25,152 bases of DNA from a virus, in the IMG/VR virus record IMGVR_UViG_3300042521_001354, positions 1 to 25,152 of that record; one strand, 5' to 3'. Positions within the stretch are counted from its first letter, which is position 1, and every line of letters starts with the position of its first letter. The position numbers and the translations under genes are program-made. The notes under the pieces are model-generated. The model made no database searches, was not told where the DNA came from, and was given only the letters and a program-made list of their open reading frames with translations. Below are positions 1 to 8,039 of the stretch, in pieces.

Positions 1-254
1 CCTTGGGCGTATGAGTTGTATGCGTTGCCGAATGCGTTGGCGAAGTTGGCTGGCTGCTGGTACAGGGCGGCGTTCTGGTTGGCTTGTGCCATGGCCGCCT
101 GCCCGGCAGCCTGGGCCTGCGCAGCGCCGATCTGGGAATTGGCCTGCATCTCGGCCTGGTGGGCGTTGGATGCAGCCAGGATGGCCTCGGGGCTGCCGCT
201 AAACCGGTACTGGCCAGAGCCGCCGCCAGACCGTGAGTTCAAGGGTCGAAACAT
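1..254 (-). CDS. Partial Ala/Gln-rich phage structural protein, N-terminal 84 residues
   Basis: The gene runs off the left edge of the window. It starts at ATG 254-252, preceded by a clear Shine-Dalgarno AGGAG at 264-260 with 5-base spacing, and is open to base 1. The visible part begins MFRPLNSRSGGGSG, then has a stretch rich in Ala, Gln and Asn (about residues 20-60) that looks alpha-helical, possibly coiled coil. No family can be assigned. It lies 24 bases downstream of the collagen-like fibre gene, at the end of the tail block, so a virion, fibre-associated or ejected internal protein is a reasonable guess. Both strands carry open frames here, but only this one has a good ribosome site and continues the operon direction. 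Confidence 0.7.
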   Translation of the reverse strand, partial: MFRPLNSRSGGGSGQYRFSGSPEAILAASNAHQAEMQANSQIGAAQAQAAGQAAMAQANQNAALYQQPANFANAFGNAYNSYAQ

Positions 255-278
255 GATGTCTCCTACCTACTAATGTCC

Positions 279-1475
279 CTATTTCCGGTAAACCGTTATG
301 TCCACGGACTTAATGCCGGCCAGTTTCTTGTTTGTGATGTGGGAAACCTCCACGGTGTCCGGGTTCCGCTCCCAGAAATCCGCGTCTGCCCCCTTGACCA
401 CAAACCCGCCGGCTGCCTGCACTGACGCTTTCTGGCTGGCGGCCGTGGTGGCGGCGTAAATGGTCATGGCGTTAGCAGCCACCGAAGACAAGGACGCCGT
501 AACGGCCGTGGTAGCGGCCACCGTAACCGTCTGCGTGCTTGCCGCCTGCCCATTGACGGTCTGGTAGGAGGGCAAATAGGGAAACGCCCAAAAGGTGGTG
601 GTTGCGCTGACCGTCACGGCGCAGGCTTCGGGGTCAAATGTCAGCGCGGTTGGGACGACAACCTGGACGGGCTCCGGGGAGAATGTCAGCGTGCCGCCAG
701 ATATGGCGTTAGTCGGAATGGTGAAGTTTGTTGAACTCGCCGTCATGGTGACAGTGCCGCCAGAGATGGCGTTAGTGGGCACGCCAACCGTGATCTCCTT
801 TCGCACCCAGGCATCCTTGATGTACCTGTGCTTCTTCATGGGCAGGCGAGTCTGAAACTGGACATCGGGGTCGCCAGACAGGTAGCGGATCGGCCCAAAG
901 AATCCAGGAGGCAGCGCACCAAAGCCAACACCGGGCGCTCCTGGCGCGCCGCGCTGACCGTCTTTTCCGGGAGCCCCGGGCGGTCCAGCCGGCCCCGCAA
1001 CTGGGTCGCCATTAATGACTGTCGTCGTCAGGTTGGTGACGTTGATGGTGTCGCCGTCGAAGTACTCATTGGTGATGTAGTCAATGTTGGCGCCGCCCGT
1101 GTTGTTAATGGTCGGGCCGCCGAAATACTGATTCTGCTGAAAGACCTGATTGGTCGGAAAATAGAACTGCGAGTCGTAGCGGTTGCCTTCGTTCCAGTTC
1201 ACGTTCATCCCGCCGATGTCCACCTGTGTGTGGTAGTTGGCTGAGTTGTACGTGTCGCCCCCAGGAAAGAGGTTTTGGTACTGCGACGGGTTCCAGGCGC
1301 CGCTGCCCACAGTGCCGTTTTGATTGGCCCGGCGGGCCCCCGGGAGATTGATGCCAGCCCGGTGCGTCAGCGGCTGCGCACAGTTGCCTAGAGACTGAGC
1401 CAGGGGGCCAATCGCAGCAGGCGGCAACGCTTGCCTGAGGGCGTCGATGAGAGCCGGCATCATCTGTGTAAGCAT
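279..1475 (-). CDS. Collagen-like tail fibre/spike protein
   Basis: 398 residues, probably a receptor-facing tail fibre or spike. After an N-terminal segment rich in Asn, Tyr and Gly (about 50-150), a collagen-like Gly-X-Y run of about eight triplets occurs near residues 160-185, containing GPAGPPGAPGKDGQRGAPG. Such short collagen runs are common in phage fibres and promote trimerisation. The C-terminal half is Thr/Ala/Val-rich and beta-like, and PTNAISGGT occurs twice, 21 residues apart. The ATG overlaps the stop of the upstream nozzle gene by one base (TGATG), suggesting translational coupling. The final segment, ending in SVDITVYRK, is charged. The fibre role rests on the collagen repeat, composition and position after the nozzle; no enzymatic domain is visible. 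Confidence 0.75.
   Translation of the reverse strand: MLTQMMPALIDALRQALPPAAIGPLAQSLGNCAQPLTHRAGINLPGARRANQNGTVGSGAWNPSQYQNLFPGGDTYNSANYHTQVDIGGMNVNWNEGNRYDSQFYFPTNQVFQQNQYFGGPTINNTGGANIDYITNEYFDGDTINVTNLTTTVINGDPVAGPAGPPGAPGKDGQRGAPGAPGVGFGALPPGFFGPIRYLSGDPDVQFQTRLPMKKHRYIKDAWVRKEITVGVPTNAISGGTVTMTASSTNFTIPTNAISGGTLTFSPEPVQVVVPTALTFDPEACAVTVSATTTFWAFPYLPSYQTVNGQAASTQTVTVAATTAVTASLSSVAANAMTIYAATTAASQKASVQAAGGFVVKGADADFWERNPDTVEVSHITNKKLAGIKSVDITVYRK
691..777 (-). repeat. Imperfect 24-bp direct repeat inside the fibre gene
   Basis: On the plus strand the words at 691-714 and 754-777 match at 22 of 24 bases (core ATGGCGTTAGT) and are exactly 63 bases, or 21 codons, apart. In the minus-strand gene they encode the repeated peptide PTNAISGGT. 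This in-frame duplication indicates expansion of a beta-repeat in the fibre. Confidence 0.75.
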
Positions 1476-4066
1476 CAGCCGACTCCCTCTACGGTTACGC
1501 CGTGGATCTTGACGGGCGATGCCGACTGTGTTCCGGCCATGCCAATGGCGACGTGGCGATCAGCCCCGGCCGAACGCGGATCTAAGCGGCCCGCAAACAT
1601 GGCCTGGGCGTAACCTGTGGCCGGGCCAAGCGAGGAACGTGTAGAGGCCATATCTAGCACGGCCTGCGTTGCGCCGGCCGCACTGACAAAGCCATTCCCG
1701 CGGTCGGATGCAACCGCGTTCGTCCTAGCTGCCGTGCTGCCGTTGTAGTGAAGCGAGAGCCGCAAGGGAGTCGATGTCGCAGTGGGGCTGTAGACAAATC
1801 CGATGCTGCGGGCCGGATCATTGTTCAGGACCATGTTGCCGGAACGGTAGAGCCAGGCAACCGATCCTGCCGTGTCGCTGGTTCCGCTGGCCTTAAAGAA
1901 CCCCCCCGCCCCGGTGCCGAAAACCTTGGACCGCCTGCCCGCCATCACGGCCGGAGCTGACGCCGTCACGGCCGCTGGATACTCCTCCTCCCACCACGCC
2001 TCCGTGGCAAGGCAGTGGCAAAGGGCGCGTGTCGGCTCGGAGTCGCCGGACTTGCAATAGTGGAAGCGGACAACCTTGGTGTCGTAGTCCGTGGAGACGT
2101 GGAACAAGTGAGAATTGCTGAAATCGATAATGCCGTCACGCCAGTAGTTGTCCACGGCCGCCGAGAGCGGCTTTTCCTGCGAACCGTCAAACGCATACAC
2201 CCCATAGCTGTCGGCAAAGAACGCCACTCCACCCATTACCGCAGCGCATCGGGAGTTCAGTACGCCGCGGTAGGCGACCAGGGTGAAGGAGGCGTCAATG
2301 ACCGGCTGCGCCACGTACCTCAGCGAGTACAGGTGGCCTGTCTGGGCTATCAGCATCTCGCCACCCAGGGGCACTAGCGTGACGATAGAGTCCCTCTCGC
2401 CTGCGTTCTCCTGCAAGACGATTTCGTTTTCAAGCGGCACACTCTCAGGCTCGTCAACCTCCGAAAACATCAGGCTGTTTGGAGCATTGCCTGACGTGTC
2501 GGCTGCAAACCAGGCCCTGTCCTGAAACATGACGCCGACCGCATAGTTGCCTGGCAGGACGCCGAAGCGACGGGCGTTGATCTGGCCGCTTGGGAGCGTG
2601 ACGGGCATCATGGCGTAGCCGGCTCGGTCGGCGTCAGTCAGGCTGCGGTCGGTCAGTGTGTCGGTGTACCCCGCACTCCACTCAGGGTCCGTTCGTTTGA
2701 TGGTTGCAACGCGGTACAGCAGGACAGCCTGGTTGGCCGTTGTTCGCCACAGCTCCATGGCGCTGACCCGCGGGTCAACGGCCGTGTGGGTGAATGACCA
2801 TGAGAAGCCATCCGATCCGTTCAGCGTCTCCACCTCATTCAGGTCAGAGATTGACGACACTGAGTTCCTGGCTTCGTCCACGTAGCGAACGGCGCAGAAG
2901 TATTTACCGAGGACGCCAGGCTCCAAAACGGCTACCGCGTCGGCCCGCGTGTCTTCGACAACCAGGGATGGCGGCGCAGCGTAATCGCCTCCGGCAATGA
3001 TCGTTACACCGGTCACGGCGCCAGACGAAATCGTTGCCGAGGCCAGCCCGCCAAAGCCACTTGCGTCCGGCAAGGCTGGCCGAAAGGTCAACACTGGCGG
3101 CGTTGCATGCGACGTACCGCCGGAGATCACCGTTGCGCCAGTGACGGTATAGCGCAGCGAGACGGCCAGAGATGCCCCGGAGCCATCGCCGCCGACAATG
3201 GAAGCCGTAACGCCTGTCGTAGTGGCGCCAGTGCCGGCCGCCAGAACCTGGATGGCAGAGATCCTCCCCTGCTCATCTACTAGCGGAACGGCGTAAGCAT
3301 TCGTCAGGCCTTGTGCCGTGCTGAAGACGACGGTTGGGGATTTGGTTTCGTCGGAAACGTATCCCGCTCCGCCGCTGACAATCGAAACCGAATCCACTTT
3401 GCCGGAAACAGACAGGCCGAAGGATGGCTCGCTGGCAAAACCTCCATTAATAGTGACGCTCGGCTGCGACTTATACCCGGCGCCGGCCTCCTGAACGATC
3501 ACCGCCTCCAGCCGCCCGTTACGCATAACGGCTCGCCCGGTTGCGGCCTTGGTCGGCGTTCCGCCGCTGATGGTCACGCTCGGCGTGGAGTGATAGCCGA
3601 TGCCGCTCCGGACGAGCTGGATGGCGGCCACATGCCTGCCGGTCACCGTCGCCGCCGCCGTCACAGCCGGGGCCAAGGCGGGCTTCTGAACGCCAATGCT
3701 GATGGCCTGCGTGGCTCCGCAGTCGATGCGAACCCCTCTCCCGGCACCATCGACGCCATAGACCTCGCCTGACCGCCCCTGAAAAAATGACATCGGCAGC
3801 AGGGTGCCGGAGAACACCGCCGCGGTCGCCGCAGCCCCCGTTCCGCCGCCACCCGTGAAAGACACAGTCGGGGCGCTGCTGTATCCCGTCCCCTGATTGG
3901 TGATGACAATCGATTCAATCTGCGTGCCGGCCATGTGGGCGACGGCCGCTGCACCAGCGCCGCCGCCGCCGGAGAAACCGACGCTCGGCGGAGCCGTGTA
4001 GCCGGTGCCAGCGGCCGAAATGCCGGCTGCCACCACGCCACCGCTGGTCCTGGCTGCAAGCGTCAT
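1475..4066 (-). CDS. Tail nozzle (gp12/tubular-B-like) beta-propeller with N-terminal GxGY repeats
   Basis: 863 residues from ATG 4066, chosen because it overlaps the stop of the upstream 89-residue gene as ATGA; the open frame reaches further upstream, but only over that gene. Residues about 10-370 hold roughly eight degenerate repeats of the form G-x-G-Y-x-x-x-P-x-V-x-x-x-G-G (clear at 20, 59, 155, 195 and 233). Between repeats 2 and 3 sits a segment (about 91-130) containing VYGVDGAGRGVRI and VQKPALAP, which looks like part of a nozzle propeller blade. Residues about 385-720 resemble the nozzle/stabiliser proteins of podoviruses: AVRYVDEARNSVSS, MELWRTT, FGVLPGNYAVGVMFQDRAWFA and GVAFFADSYGVYAFDG. 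The role would be the distal nozzle of a short tail. Gly-Tyr repeats of this type occur in many phage tail proteins, probably as exposed decoration. Confidence 0.75.
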   Translation of the reverse strand: MTLAARTSGGVVAAGISAAGTGYTAPPSVGFSGGGGAGAAAVAHMAGTQIESIVITNQGTGYSSAPTVSFTGGGGTGAAATAAVFSGTLLPMSFFQGRSGEVYGVDGAGRGVRIDCGATQAISIGVQKPALAPAVTAAATVTGRHVAAIQLVRSGIGYHSTPSVTISGGTPTKAATGRAVMRNGRLEAVIVQEAGAGYKSQPSVTINGGFASEPSFGLSVSGKVDSVSIVSGGAGYVSDETKSPTVVFSTAQGLTNAYAVPLVDEQGRISAIQVLAAGTGATTTGVTASIVGGDGSGASLAVSLRYTVTGATVISGGTSHATPPVLTFRPALPDASGFGGLASATISSGAVTGVTIIAGGDYAAPPSLVVEDTRADAVAVLEPGVLGKYFCAVRYVDEARNSVSSISDLNEVETLNGSDGFSWSFTHTAVDPRVSAMELWRTTANQAVLLYRVATIKRTDPEWSAGYTDTLTDRSLTDADRAGYAMMPVTLPSGQINARRFGVLPGNYAVGVMFQDRAWFAADTSGNAPNSLMFSEVDEPESVPLENEIVLQENAGERDSIVTLVPLGGEMLIAQTGHLYSLRYVAQPVIDASFTLVAYRGVLNSRCAAVMGGVAFFADSYGVYAFDGSQEKPLSAAVDNYWRDGIIDFSNSHLFHVSTDYDTKVVRFHYCKSGDSEPTRALCHCLATEAWWEEEYPAAVTASAPAVMAGRRSKVFGTGAGGFFKASGTSDTAGSVAWLYRSGNMVLNNDPARSIGFVYSPTATSTPLRLSLHYNGSTAARTNAVASDRGNGFVSAAGATQAVLDMASTRSSLGPATGYAQAMFAGRLDPRSAGADRHVAIGMAGTQSASPVKIHGVTVEGVG

Positions 4067-4332
4067 GCTGGCCCTGTGCCTGCTCTCACAATGCCGGCCG
4101 CGTCCTGGTAAATCAGCCGCTCGCTTCCGCCGCAGGGTGCGCGGAACACACGCCTGACGGGCGATGTTCCAGCAGACAACGATGACCACGTAGCCGCCAC
4201 CATGCCAGGCCGGACTGTCAGTTGGCCTGGGACGATGACCTGCACGTTGACTTGCGTCACCGCGGCACCGCTAGCAATGGCGTACGGAGAGGCGTTGGTG
4301 ATCAGCCCTTGCCACTTGTCGATGACGATCAT
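4063..4332 (-). CDS. Small protein resembling the N-terminus of a nozzle protein (split nozzle)
   Basis: 89 residues. The start MIVIDKWQGLITNASPYAIA and the following LTVRPGM and ERLIYQDAAGIVRAG look like the opening strand and first blade of podovirus nozzle propellers, which usually begin with a short 'W-x-G-L-x-x-x-x-x-P-Y' segment and an 'RPG' motif. Here that piece is a separate gene. Its ATG overlaps the stop of the adaptor gene (ATGA) and its stop overlaps the start of the 863-residue nozzle gene (ATGA), which is in another frame. It could be a genuine split subunit that assembles with the next product, or the result of a frameshift. A -1 shift would fuse the frames, but I see no slippery heptamer near the junction. 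Confidence 0.65.
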   Translation of the reverse strand: MIVIDKWQGLITNASPYAIASGAAVTQVNVQVIVPGQLTVRPGMVAATWSSLSAGTSPVRRVFRAPCGGSERLIYQDAAGIVRAGTGPA

Positions 4333-5216
4333 CCTACGTCGGGCCTCAGCGGGCTGCGCCAGCCACCGTCATGCCATATCTCACGGGAACGTCCGGAAAG
4401 CGGGGCAAGCTGATCCTGTTCCAATGCCAGCCGGAGATCACGCTGATAGAACTGGTATGCCTTGTCTTCGCCAGTCTTGCGGATTCGGGCCAGCCAATAC
4501 TCAGCGGCGCTGTGCATGGCCGTGGACATGTGGGCCGGAATATCCAGGGCAGTGGCACTGTCTGGGGCCAGCGAGGAAATGTCCGTGGCGGAGCGGCGAT
4601 ACGTGAAGTCGATGGTTTCCTGCTTGGTCGGATAGCCGATCAGCTTAATGGCCCACCCGCCGGAGTCCGGGTCTTTGATGACCGTCCAGTGGTACGGCTC
4701 GCCAGAGGAGTTCGACACCCGTTCGATCTTCATGGCCTCGTCCGGAGTCACGTACAGGCCAGACCACCAGTTGTATTCGTCGCTCGGCTCGTCCATGTTT
4801 CGGAAGTCGGACGGCAGCGGGTACACACTGCGGTACAGGGTGTAGGACTCGCCTGTGACATCAGCCTTCAGCTTCAGCGTTGAATCAAGGACGACCACAC
4901 TCCCGGAGCTGCGGGTGGCCACGCGGCAGATTTCCTCGCCTACCTTCAGGTACGCCCCAGTAGCCGCCCATGTGGGCCACGTTCCGCCGGTCAGCGTGAC
5001 GGTCACACCGCTAGAGGTGACCGTCCCGGTCGAATACGGGGCCTCCAAAATGACCCGCCCGTGGACATGGTAGTAGGACCAGTCCCGCATGGTGGTCAGC
5101 TCGTCGTAGGCCCGGATGATGGCCTGTTTAATGTCCTTCTGCTCTGCGTCCTGCGGGCCCCCGTAGGACGAGACAATGAGGTACTGGACGAGATTGGCGT
5201 AGGTGGTTGCAGGCAT
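4329..5216 (-). CDS. Head-tail/tail adaptor protein (gp11 / tail tubular A-like)
   Basis: 295 residues. The N-terminus is helical (about 20-45, ending in TTMRDWSYYHVHGR), a beta-rich insertion follows (about 50-130), and the C-terminus is helical (about 225-270, with AEYWLARIRKTGEDKAYQFY). This layout and the YPLPSDFRNMDE segment match podovirus tail adaptors of the gp11/gp4-like type, which form a dodecameric ring under the portal and dock the nozzle. The gene directly precedes the nozzle genes with an ATGA overlap at 4329-4332, as expected. Its start lies 25 bases after the stop of a 30-residue membrane microprotein, and I see no strong ribosome site before it. Family assignment is by pattern, not by search. 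Confidence 0.7.
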   Translation of the reverse strand: MPATTYANLVQYLIVSSYGGPQDAEQKDIKQAIIRAYDELTTMRDWSYYHVHGRVILEAPYSTGTVTSSGVTVTLTGGTWPTWAATGAYLKVGEEICRVATRSSGSVVVLDSTLKLKADVTGESYTLYRSVYPLPSDFRNMDEPSDEYNWWSGLYVTPDEAMKIERVSNSSGEPYHWTVIKDPDSGGWAIKLIGYPTKQETIDFTYRRSATDISSLAPDSATALDIPAHMSTAMHSAAEYWLARIRKTGEDKAYQFYQRDLRLALEQDQLAPLSGRSREIWHDGGWRSPLRPDVG

Positions 5217-5241
5217 GGCTCTAGGGACTATTGCCCCAGAA

Positions 5242-5334
5242 CTAGGCCCGCAGAAACACCAGAAAACCGGCCATCATGGCGGCCAGGAAGGCGGCGGAGA
5301 GGACCATGAACAGGAGGAAATGGCGGAGGCTCAT
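5242..5334 (-). CDS. 30-residue single-helix membrane microprotein
   Basis: A very short frame from ATG 5334 to TAG 5244-5242. It begins MSLRHFLLFMVL and the hydrophobic stretch runs nearly to the end (residues 6-28: Phe, Leu, Ala, Met, Val, Gly), closing with LRA. It is a textbook single transmembrane helix with one Arg-His pair at the N-terminus. Its ATG overlaps the stop of the upstream 103-residue gene (ATGA), the same junction used throughout this operon, which argues it is translated. No lysis gene is recognised nearby, so a holin-like or membrane-puncturing role is possible but unproven. The codons are all unambiguous and there is no rival gene in this gap. Confidence 0.5.
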   Translation of the reverse strand: MSLRHFLLFMVLSAAFLAAMMAGFLVFLRA

Positions 5335-5642
5335 GGCGACGGCGCCACCGGCAGCAACGCCACCGCCTCTGCCAGCGGCACCACTTCGATCTCGTCAAAC
5401 CGGGCCGCGTCCAAATGGCGGAACCCACCGCAGACCAGCCCGCCCGGCAGGCACTCAGTCAGGATGTCGGCAGTGAGCATGAATCGCCCGTCTGTCAGGC
5501 TGCGTGGGCTTGGCACATGGCGCGGGTCGCCATGCTCGGCCTGTACGTCCGCAAGCCGCTGGGCCAGGGCAGCGTCGAACAGGAGAGCGTGAGCCACGCC
5601 CCATTCATAGGACACCGGAAGAGTCAGGTCGGAGAGCGTCAT
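5331..5642 (-). CDS. Hypothetical 103-residue phage protein
   Basis: I recognise no family. The protein starts MTLSDLTLPVSYEWGVAHAL, has a helix-like stretch around residues 18-38 (LLFDAALAQRLADVQAEH), and ends in a hydrophobic Pro-rich tail (AVALLPVAPSP). It overlaps its upstream neighbour by ATGA at 5639-5642 and the membrane microprotein by ATGA at 5331-5334. The intact frame and this tight coupling are the evidence that it is a gene. A small structural or chaperone role next to the LamG adhesin is possible. Confidence 0.6.
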   Translation of the reverse strand: MTLSDLTLPVSYEWGVAHALLFDAALAQRLADVQAEHGDPRHVPSPRSLTDGRFMLTADILTECLPGGLVCGGFRHLDAARFDEIEVVPLAEAVALLPVAPSP

Positions 5643-7123
5643 ATGGCTGCCTGTATTGCGGCGATGAGCGCATCGACCCGCGTCCGCAGCAACGCAAGGT
5701 CTAGCGACTCGCCTATCGAATAGAACGCTAGGCGTGCGTTGGTGCGCCCGGCCGTCTCAAAGACGCGGAAGTTTGCGTTGGCTGGCGTCTGACTAGCAAC
5801 CGTCGCCGTGTAGTTGTTGGCACCGATGCGATAGCCGTAAGAAGAGGACGACGAGCGAGACGCGCCCAGAAAAACTGCGCCGGTGTTGATGCTCAACGCC
5901 TGGGTGTCGGCGGTTGCCGTGTTGTGACGGAAATAGAACGCCCCGAAGCCAGAGTAGATGTGCGAGTGACCCGTGCCTGTGTCGTTGCTTCCGATCAGGC
6001 CGGAGTCATTCGTTGCTGCCACCGACCTGTAAACCGAAAAATGCTTGTTGTCTTGCGGATCAGCATTGTTGTTTCGCCCGGTGTCCAGCCACTTGGTTGA
6101 TCCGTTGCCCACTAGCCCCGTTCTCCGGTCGTAGTCGCCCGCAACAAACGGCCCGTTGTTGGTCGGAGCCGCACCCTTTAGTGGCACCAATGCACCGGCA
6201 AGCGTGTCGGCTCCGGCCAAGAGAACCACCGACTTCATCGCGTCCCAGATGCCGTCAGCTTGGCAGCCAGCCACAAACGCGTTAACAGCGTTGGCGACCG
6301 GCTGAGACACCGTAGAGCCAGCGGCATAGACGCGGTTCACCCAGTCTTGGGCGTCGGCGTTGCTGACAGACGGCACCTGCGTGACGGCGATGCCCCACTT
6401 GCGGCCTAGGTAAAGTTCCACGGCGTTGCGCTCTGCCGACGTTAGGGCGCGGCTGTAGCACAAGATTTCACCGATCCAGCCTTGAAACTGAAACAGCGTG
6501 GATGAGTAGTAGCCGATACGCTTAATAGTCACTGACGCACTGGTTGTGAAGGACGCCTCGCTATTTACGCCGCTGATGCGTGCCGTGCCGTCAATGAAAA
6601 CAAAACCACCGGAAGCCGCCGATCTGACTACCGAACAGACAGCAGGCCCGAGAAGAGCCGAGGGTGAAACTGCATATACTGGCCTCAAACGGCCTACACC
6701 CTCCGTGAAACTGCCGAAGCAAGCTTCAAGAAACTTTGCTGCACCCTTAGTTGCGCTCATCCCCAGACCGTCGCCAGCATCGCTCAGAAACGAACGCTGC
6801 CCGGATTGATCTGCCGTCTGAGCAACAGCGCAGATCCACGTCTCATCCGTTCGCGCCGTGCCCGTAAAGTCCAAGCCGTCGTTAGTGCCGTCGAACAACA
6901 AAGCCGTCTTGCCGTTCACTGTGGTGGTAACGGGCCGGTTGTTGGCCGTGGTCTGCGTGGCGGCGCTCTTGAGTCCAGCCTTGCTCGTCCACGTTTCGAC
7001 GGCACCGGAGTTCAGCGTCACCGTGGCGGCGTCGTTGGCATCCCACCAGTTGGCGAGGCCGAAGATGCTGGCCGGGTTGAAGCCGGAAGCCGTGGGCCGC
7101 AACAGGCGAGGGTTCATTGCCAT
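5639..7123 (-). CDS. LamG-like/jelly-roll tail protein, probable host-binding adhesin
   Basis: 494 residues from ATG 7123 (MAMNPRLLRP). The frame stays open upstream to 7390, but that part overlaps the preceding gene and encodes an Arg/Thr/Pro-rich shadow, so the inner start is preferred. Residues about 20-245 form a concanavalin/laminin-G type jelly roll: FGLANWWDANDAATVTL, ALLFDGTNDGLDF, FIDGTARISG and the closing GEILCYSRALTSAERNAVEL then YLGRKWGI. Residues about 258-494 look like a second beta domain, with LVPLKGAAPTNNGPFVAGDY, STKWLDTG, SVYRS and LIGSNDTGTG, a segment typical of modular phage tail proteins. The final 25 residues are helical. LamG domains bind glycans, so a role in adsorption is likely. 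It lies between portal and adaptor genes rather than at the end of the tail block. Confidence 0.75.
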   Translation of the reverse strand: MAMNPRLLRPTASGFNPASIFGLANWWDANDAATVTLNSGAVETWTSKAGLKSAATQTTANNRPVTTTVNGKTALLFDGTNDGLDFTGTARTDETWICAVAQTADQSGQRSFLSDAGDGLGMSATKGAAKFLEACFGSFTEGVGRLRPVYAVSPSALLGPAVCSVVRSAASGGFVFIDGTARISGVNSEASFTTSASVTIKRIGYYSSTLFQFQGWIGEILCYSRALTSAERNAVELYLGRKWGIAVTQVPSVSNADAQDWVNRVYAAGSTVSQPVANAVNAFVAGCQADGIWDAMKSVVLLAGADTLAGALVPLKGAAPTNNGPFVAGDYDRRTGLVGNGSTKWLDTGRNNNADPQDNKHFSVYRSVAATNDSGLIGSNDTGTGHSHIYSGFGAFYFRHNTATADTQALSINTGAVFLGASRSSSSSYGYRIGANNYTATVASQTPANANFRVFETAGRTNARLAFYSIGESLDLALLRTRVDALIAAIQAAI

Positions 7124-7157
7124 CGGGCTATGTCCGTAGAGTGGTGATGTGACGCCG

Positions 7158-7754
7158 TTACGGGCAGGACGGCGGCGGGTCGGGGACGAACGTGCCAGCC
7201 GTGCCTTCATCGTTGCAGGCAGAGCCGGTGAAGGTGGCCGTGCCGGTGACGTTGCCGTAGTTTTGCGAACTGTCGTTGAACGTCGCGTTGCCGCTGACGG
7301 TGCCATCGCTGCTGTTGGACGAACTATCGTTGAACGTCGCGTTTCCGGTGACGGTGCCGCCGTTAGTCGAAGTGTCGTTAAACGTCGCATTGCCGGTTAT
7401 CTGAGCAAAGTTGACGCTATTGTCGGTGAAAGACGTTGAACCTAAAACCGTGTACTGGCCATAGAACTCGTCACTACTGCTGACAGTCAGTGAAGCCAAC
7501 ACAACTGGGGATGCCGAAGTATAAACGGCACCTAGCACAACTGCGGAATCCACGGACGCCGGCAGGCGGCCGGCAGGCTCCGTCCCTGCCGCGTCCAGCC
7601 ACCAGTTGCCGACCGTCGCCCAGTCGTTGTCCACGGCACCGTCGAAGTACAGCGTGGCCGCCGCCGAATACACCTGCACGGCCCCCAGATACGCCGCAAC
7701 CGGCGTGCTGCCCAGGTACAGGCTCGCGTCGGTGCTTCCCAGTTTCACGCTCAT
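7158..7754 (-). CDS. Modular virion protein with LGST repeats and a short beta-solenoid
   Basis: 198 residues. The N-terminus (1-30) contains YLGSTPVAAYLGAVQVYS, a short module seen at the start of many phage appendage proteins. A beta-like segment (35-95) includes ATLYFDGAVDNDW and NWWLDAAG. From about 105 to 178 there are four degenerate copies of a Val-x-Gly-Asn-Ala-Thr-Phe-Asn-Asp-Ser unit of 16-18 residues (ATFNDTSTNGG, ATFNDSSSNSSDG, ATFNDSSQNYGN, ATFTGS), likely one small beta-solenoid. The C-terminus is Pro-rich with two Cys (PDPPPSCP). It lies 34 bases before the LamG protein gene and probably belongs to the same adhesion apparatus. No enzymatic motif is visible. Confidence 0.65.
   Translation of the reverse strand: MSVKLGSTDASLYLGSTPVAAYLGAVQVYSAAATLYFDGAVDNDWATVGNWWLDAAGTEPAGRLPASVDSAVVLGAVYTSASPVVLASLTVSSSDEFYGQYTVLGSTSFTDNSVNFAQITGNATFNDTSTNGGTVTGNATFNDSSSNSSDGTVSGNATFNDSSQNYGNVTGTATFTGSACNDEGTAGTFVPDPPPSCP
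7273..7394 (-). repeat. Three in-frame coding repeats (about 20 bp, spaced 54 and 48 bp)
   Basis: Near-identical words start at 7273, 7327 and 7375 on the plus strand (TCGTTGAACGTCGCGTTGCC and variants with 2-3 changes). Both spacings are multiples of three, so the copies stay in frame and encode the GNATFND solenoid units. They suggest expansion or contraction by slippage or recombination. Confidence 0.75.
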
Positions 7755-7772
7755 GTCGCTAGAGCCTCTCTG

Positions 7773-8036
7773 TCAGGACGTAATGATGTAGAGCGTCTCG
7801 GCGTCCGGCGTCAGCGCGTCATACGCCGCCTGCGAGAGCGCGACGATGCGTTTGAAGCCAACGGCGCTCGGGAAGCCCTTCACAGTGGCGGCCGACTTGC
7901 AGTACAGCGTCCCATCCTGGGAGTTCACCGCCAGCTCGCCTTCGGCCAACTCATTCGCCACGGGCACTTCGGCCGCAACGACCGACTCCCGCAGCCGCAC
8001 AGGGCCATTGGTTCCAGGAGCAAACTCAAACGCCAT
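7773..8036 (-). CDS. Small tail-fibre-type module protein (87 residues)
   Basis: The sequence AEGELAVNSQDGTLYCKSA matches the N-terminal module of many phage receptor-binding proteins ('GELAVN..DGkLy.K'), and ALSQAAYDALTPDAETLYII is another frequent phage-appendage motif. Here the two form a free-standing 87-residue protein without a large receptor-binding part. The start at ATG 8036 follows the stop of the previous gene by 3 bases and has a ribosome site of the GGGGTGAG type. It probably caps, trimerises or connects the neighbouring adhesins. No catalytic function is expected. Confidence 0.65.
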   Translation of the reverse strand: MAFEFAPGTNGPVRLRESVVAAEVPVANELAEGELAVNSQDGTLYCKSAATVKGFPSAVGFKRIVALSQAAYDALTPDAETLYIITS

Positions 8037-8039
8037 TTC

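Noticed and set aside
4063-4189. Programmed -1 frameshift joining the two nozzle genes
   Set aside because: The frames are in the right register for -1, but no X-XXY-YYZ slippery heptamer is visible before the junction, and the ATGA overlap explains expression.
7124-7390. N-terminal extension of the LamG protein frame
   Set aside because: It overlaps the repeat-coding end of the upstream gene and gives an Arg/Thr/Pro-rich shadow; the start at 7123 begins the recognisable protein.
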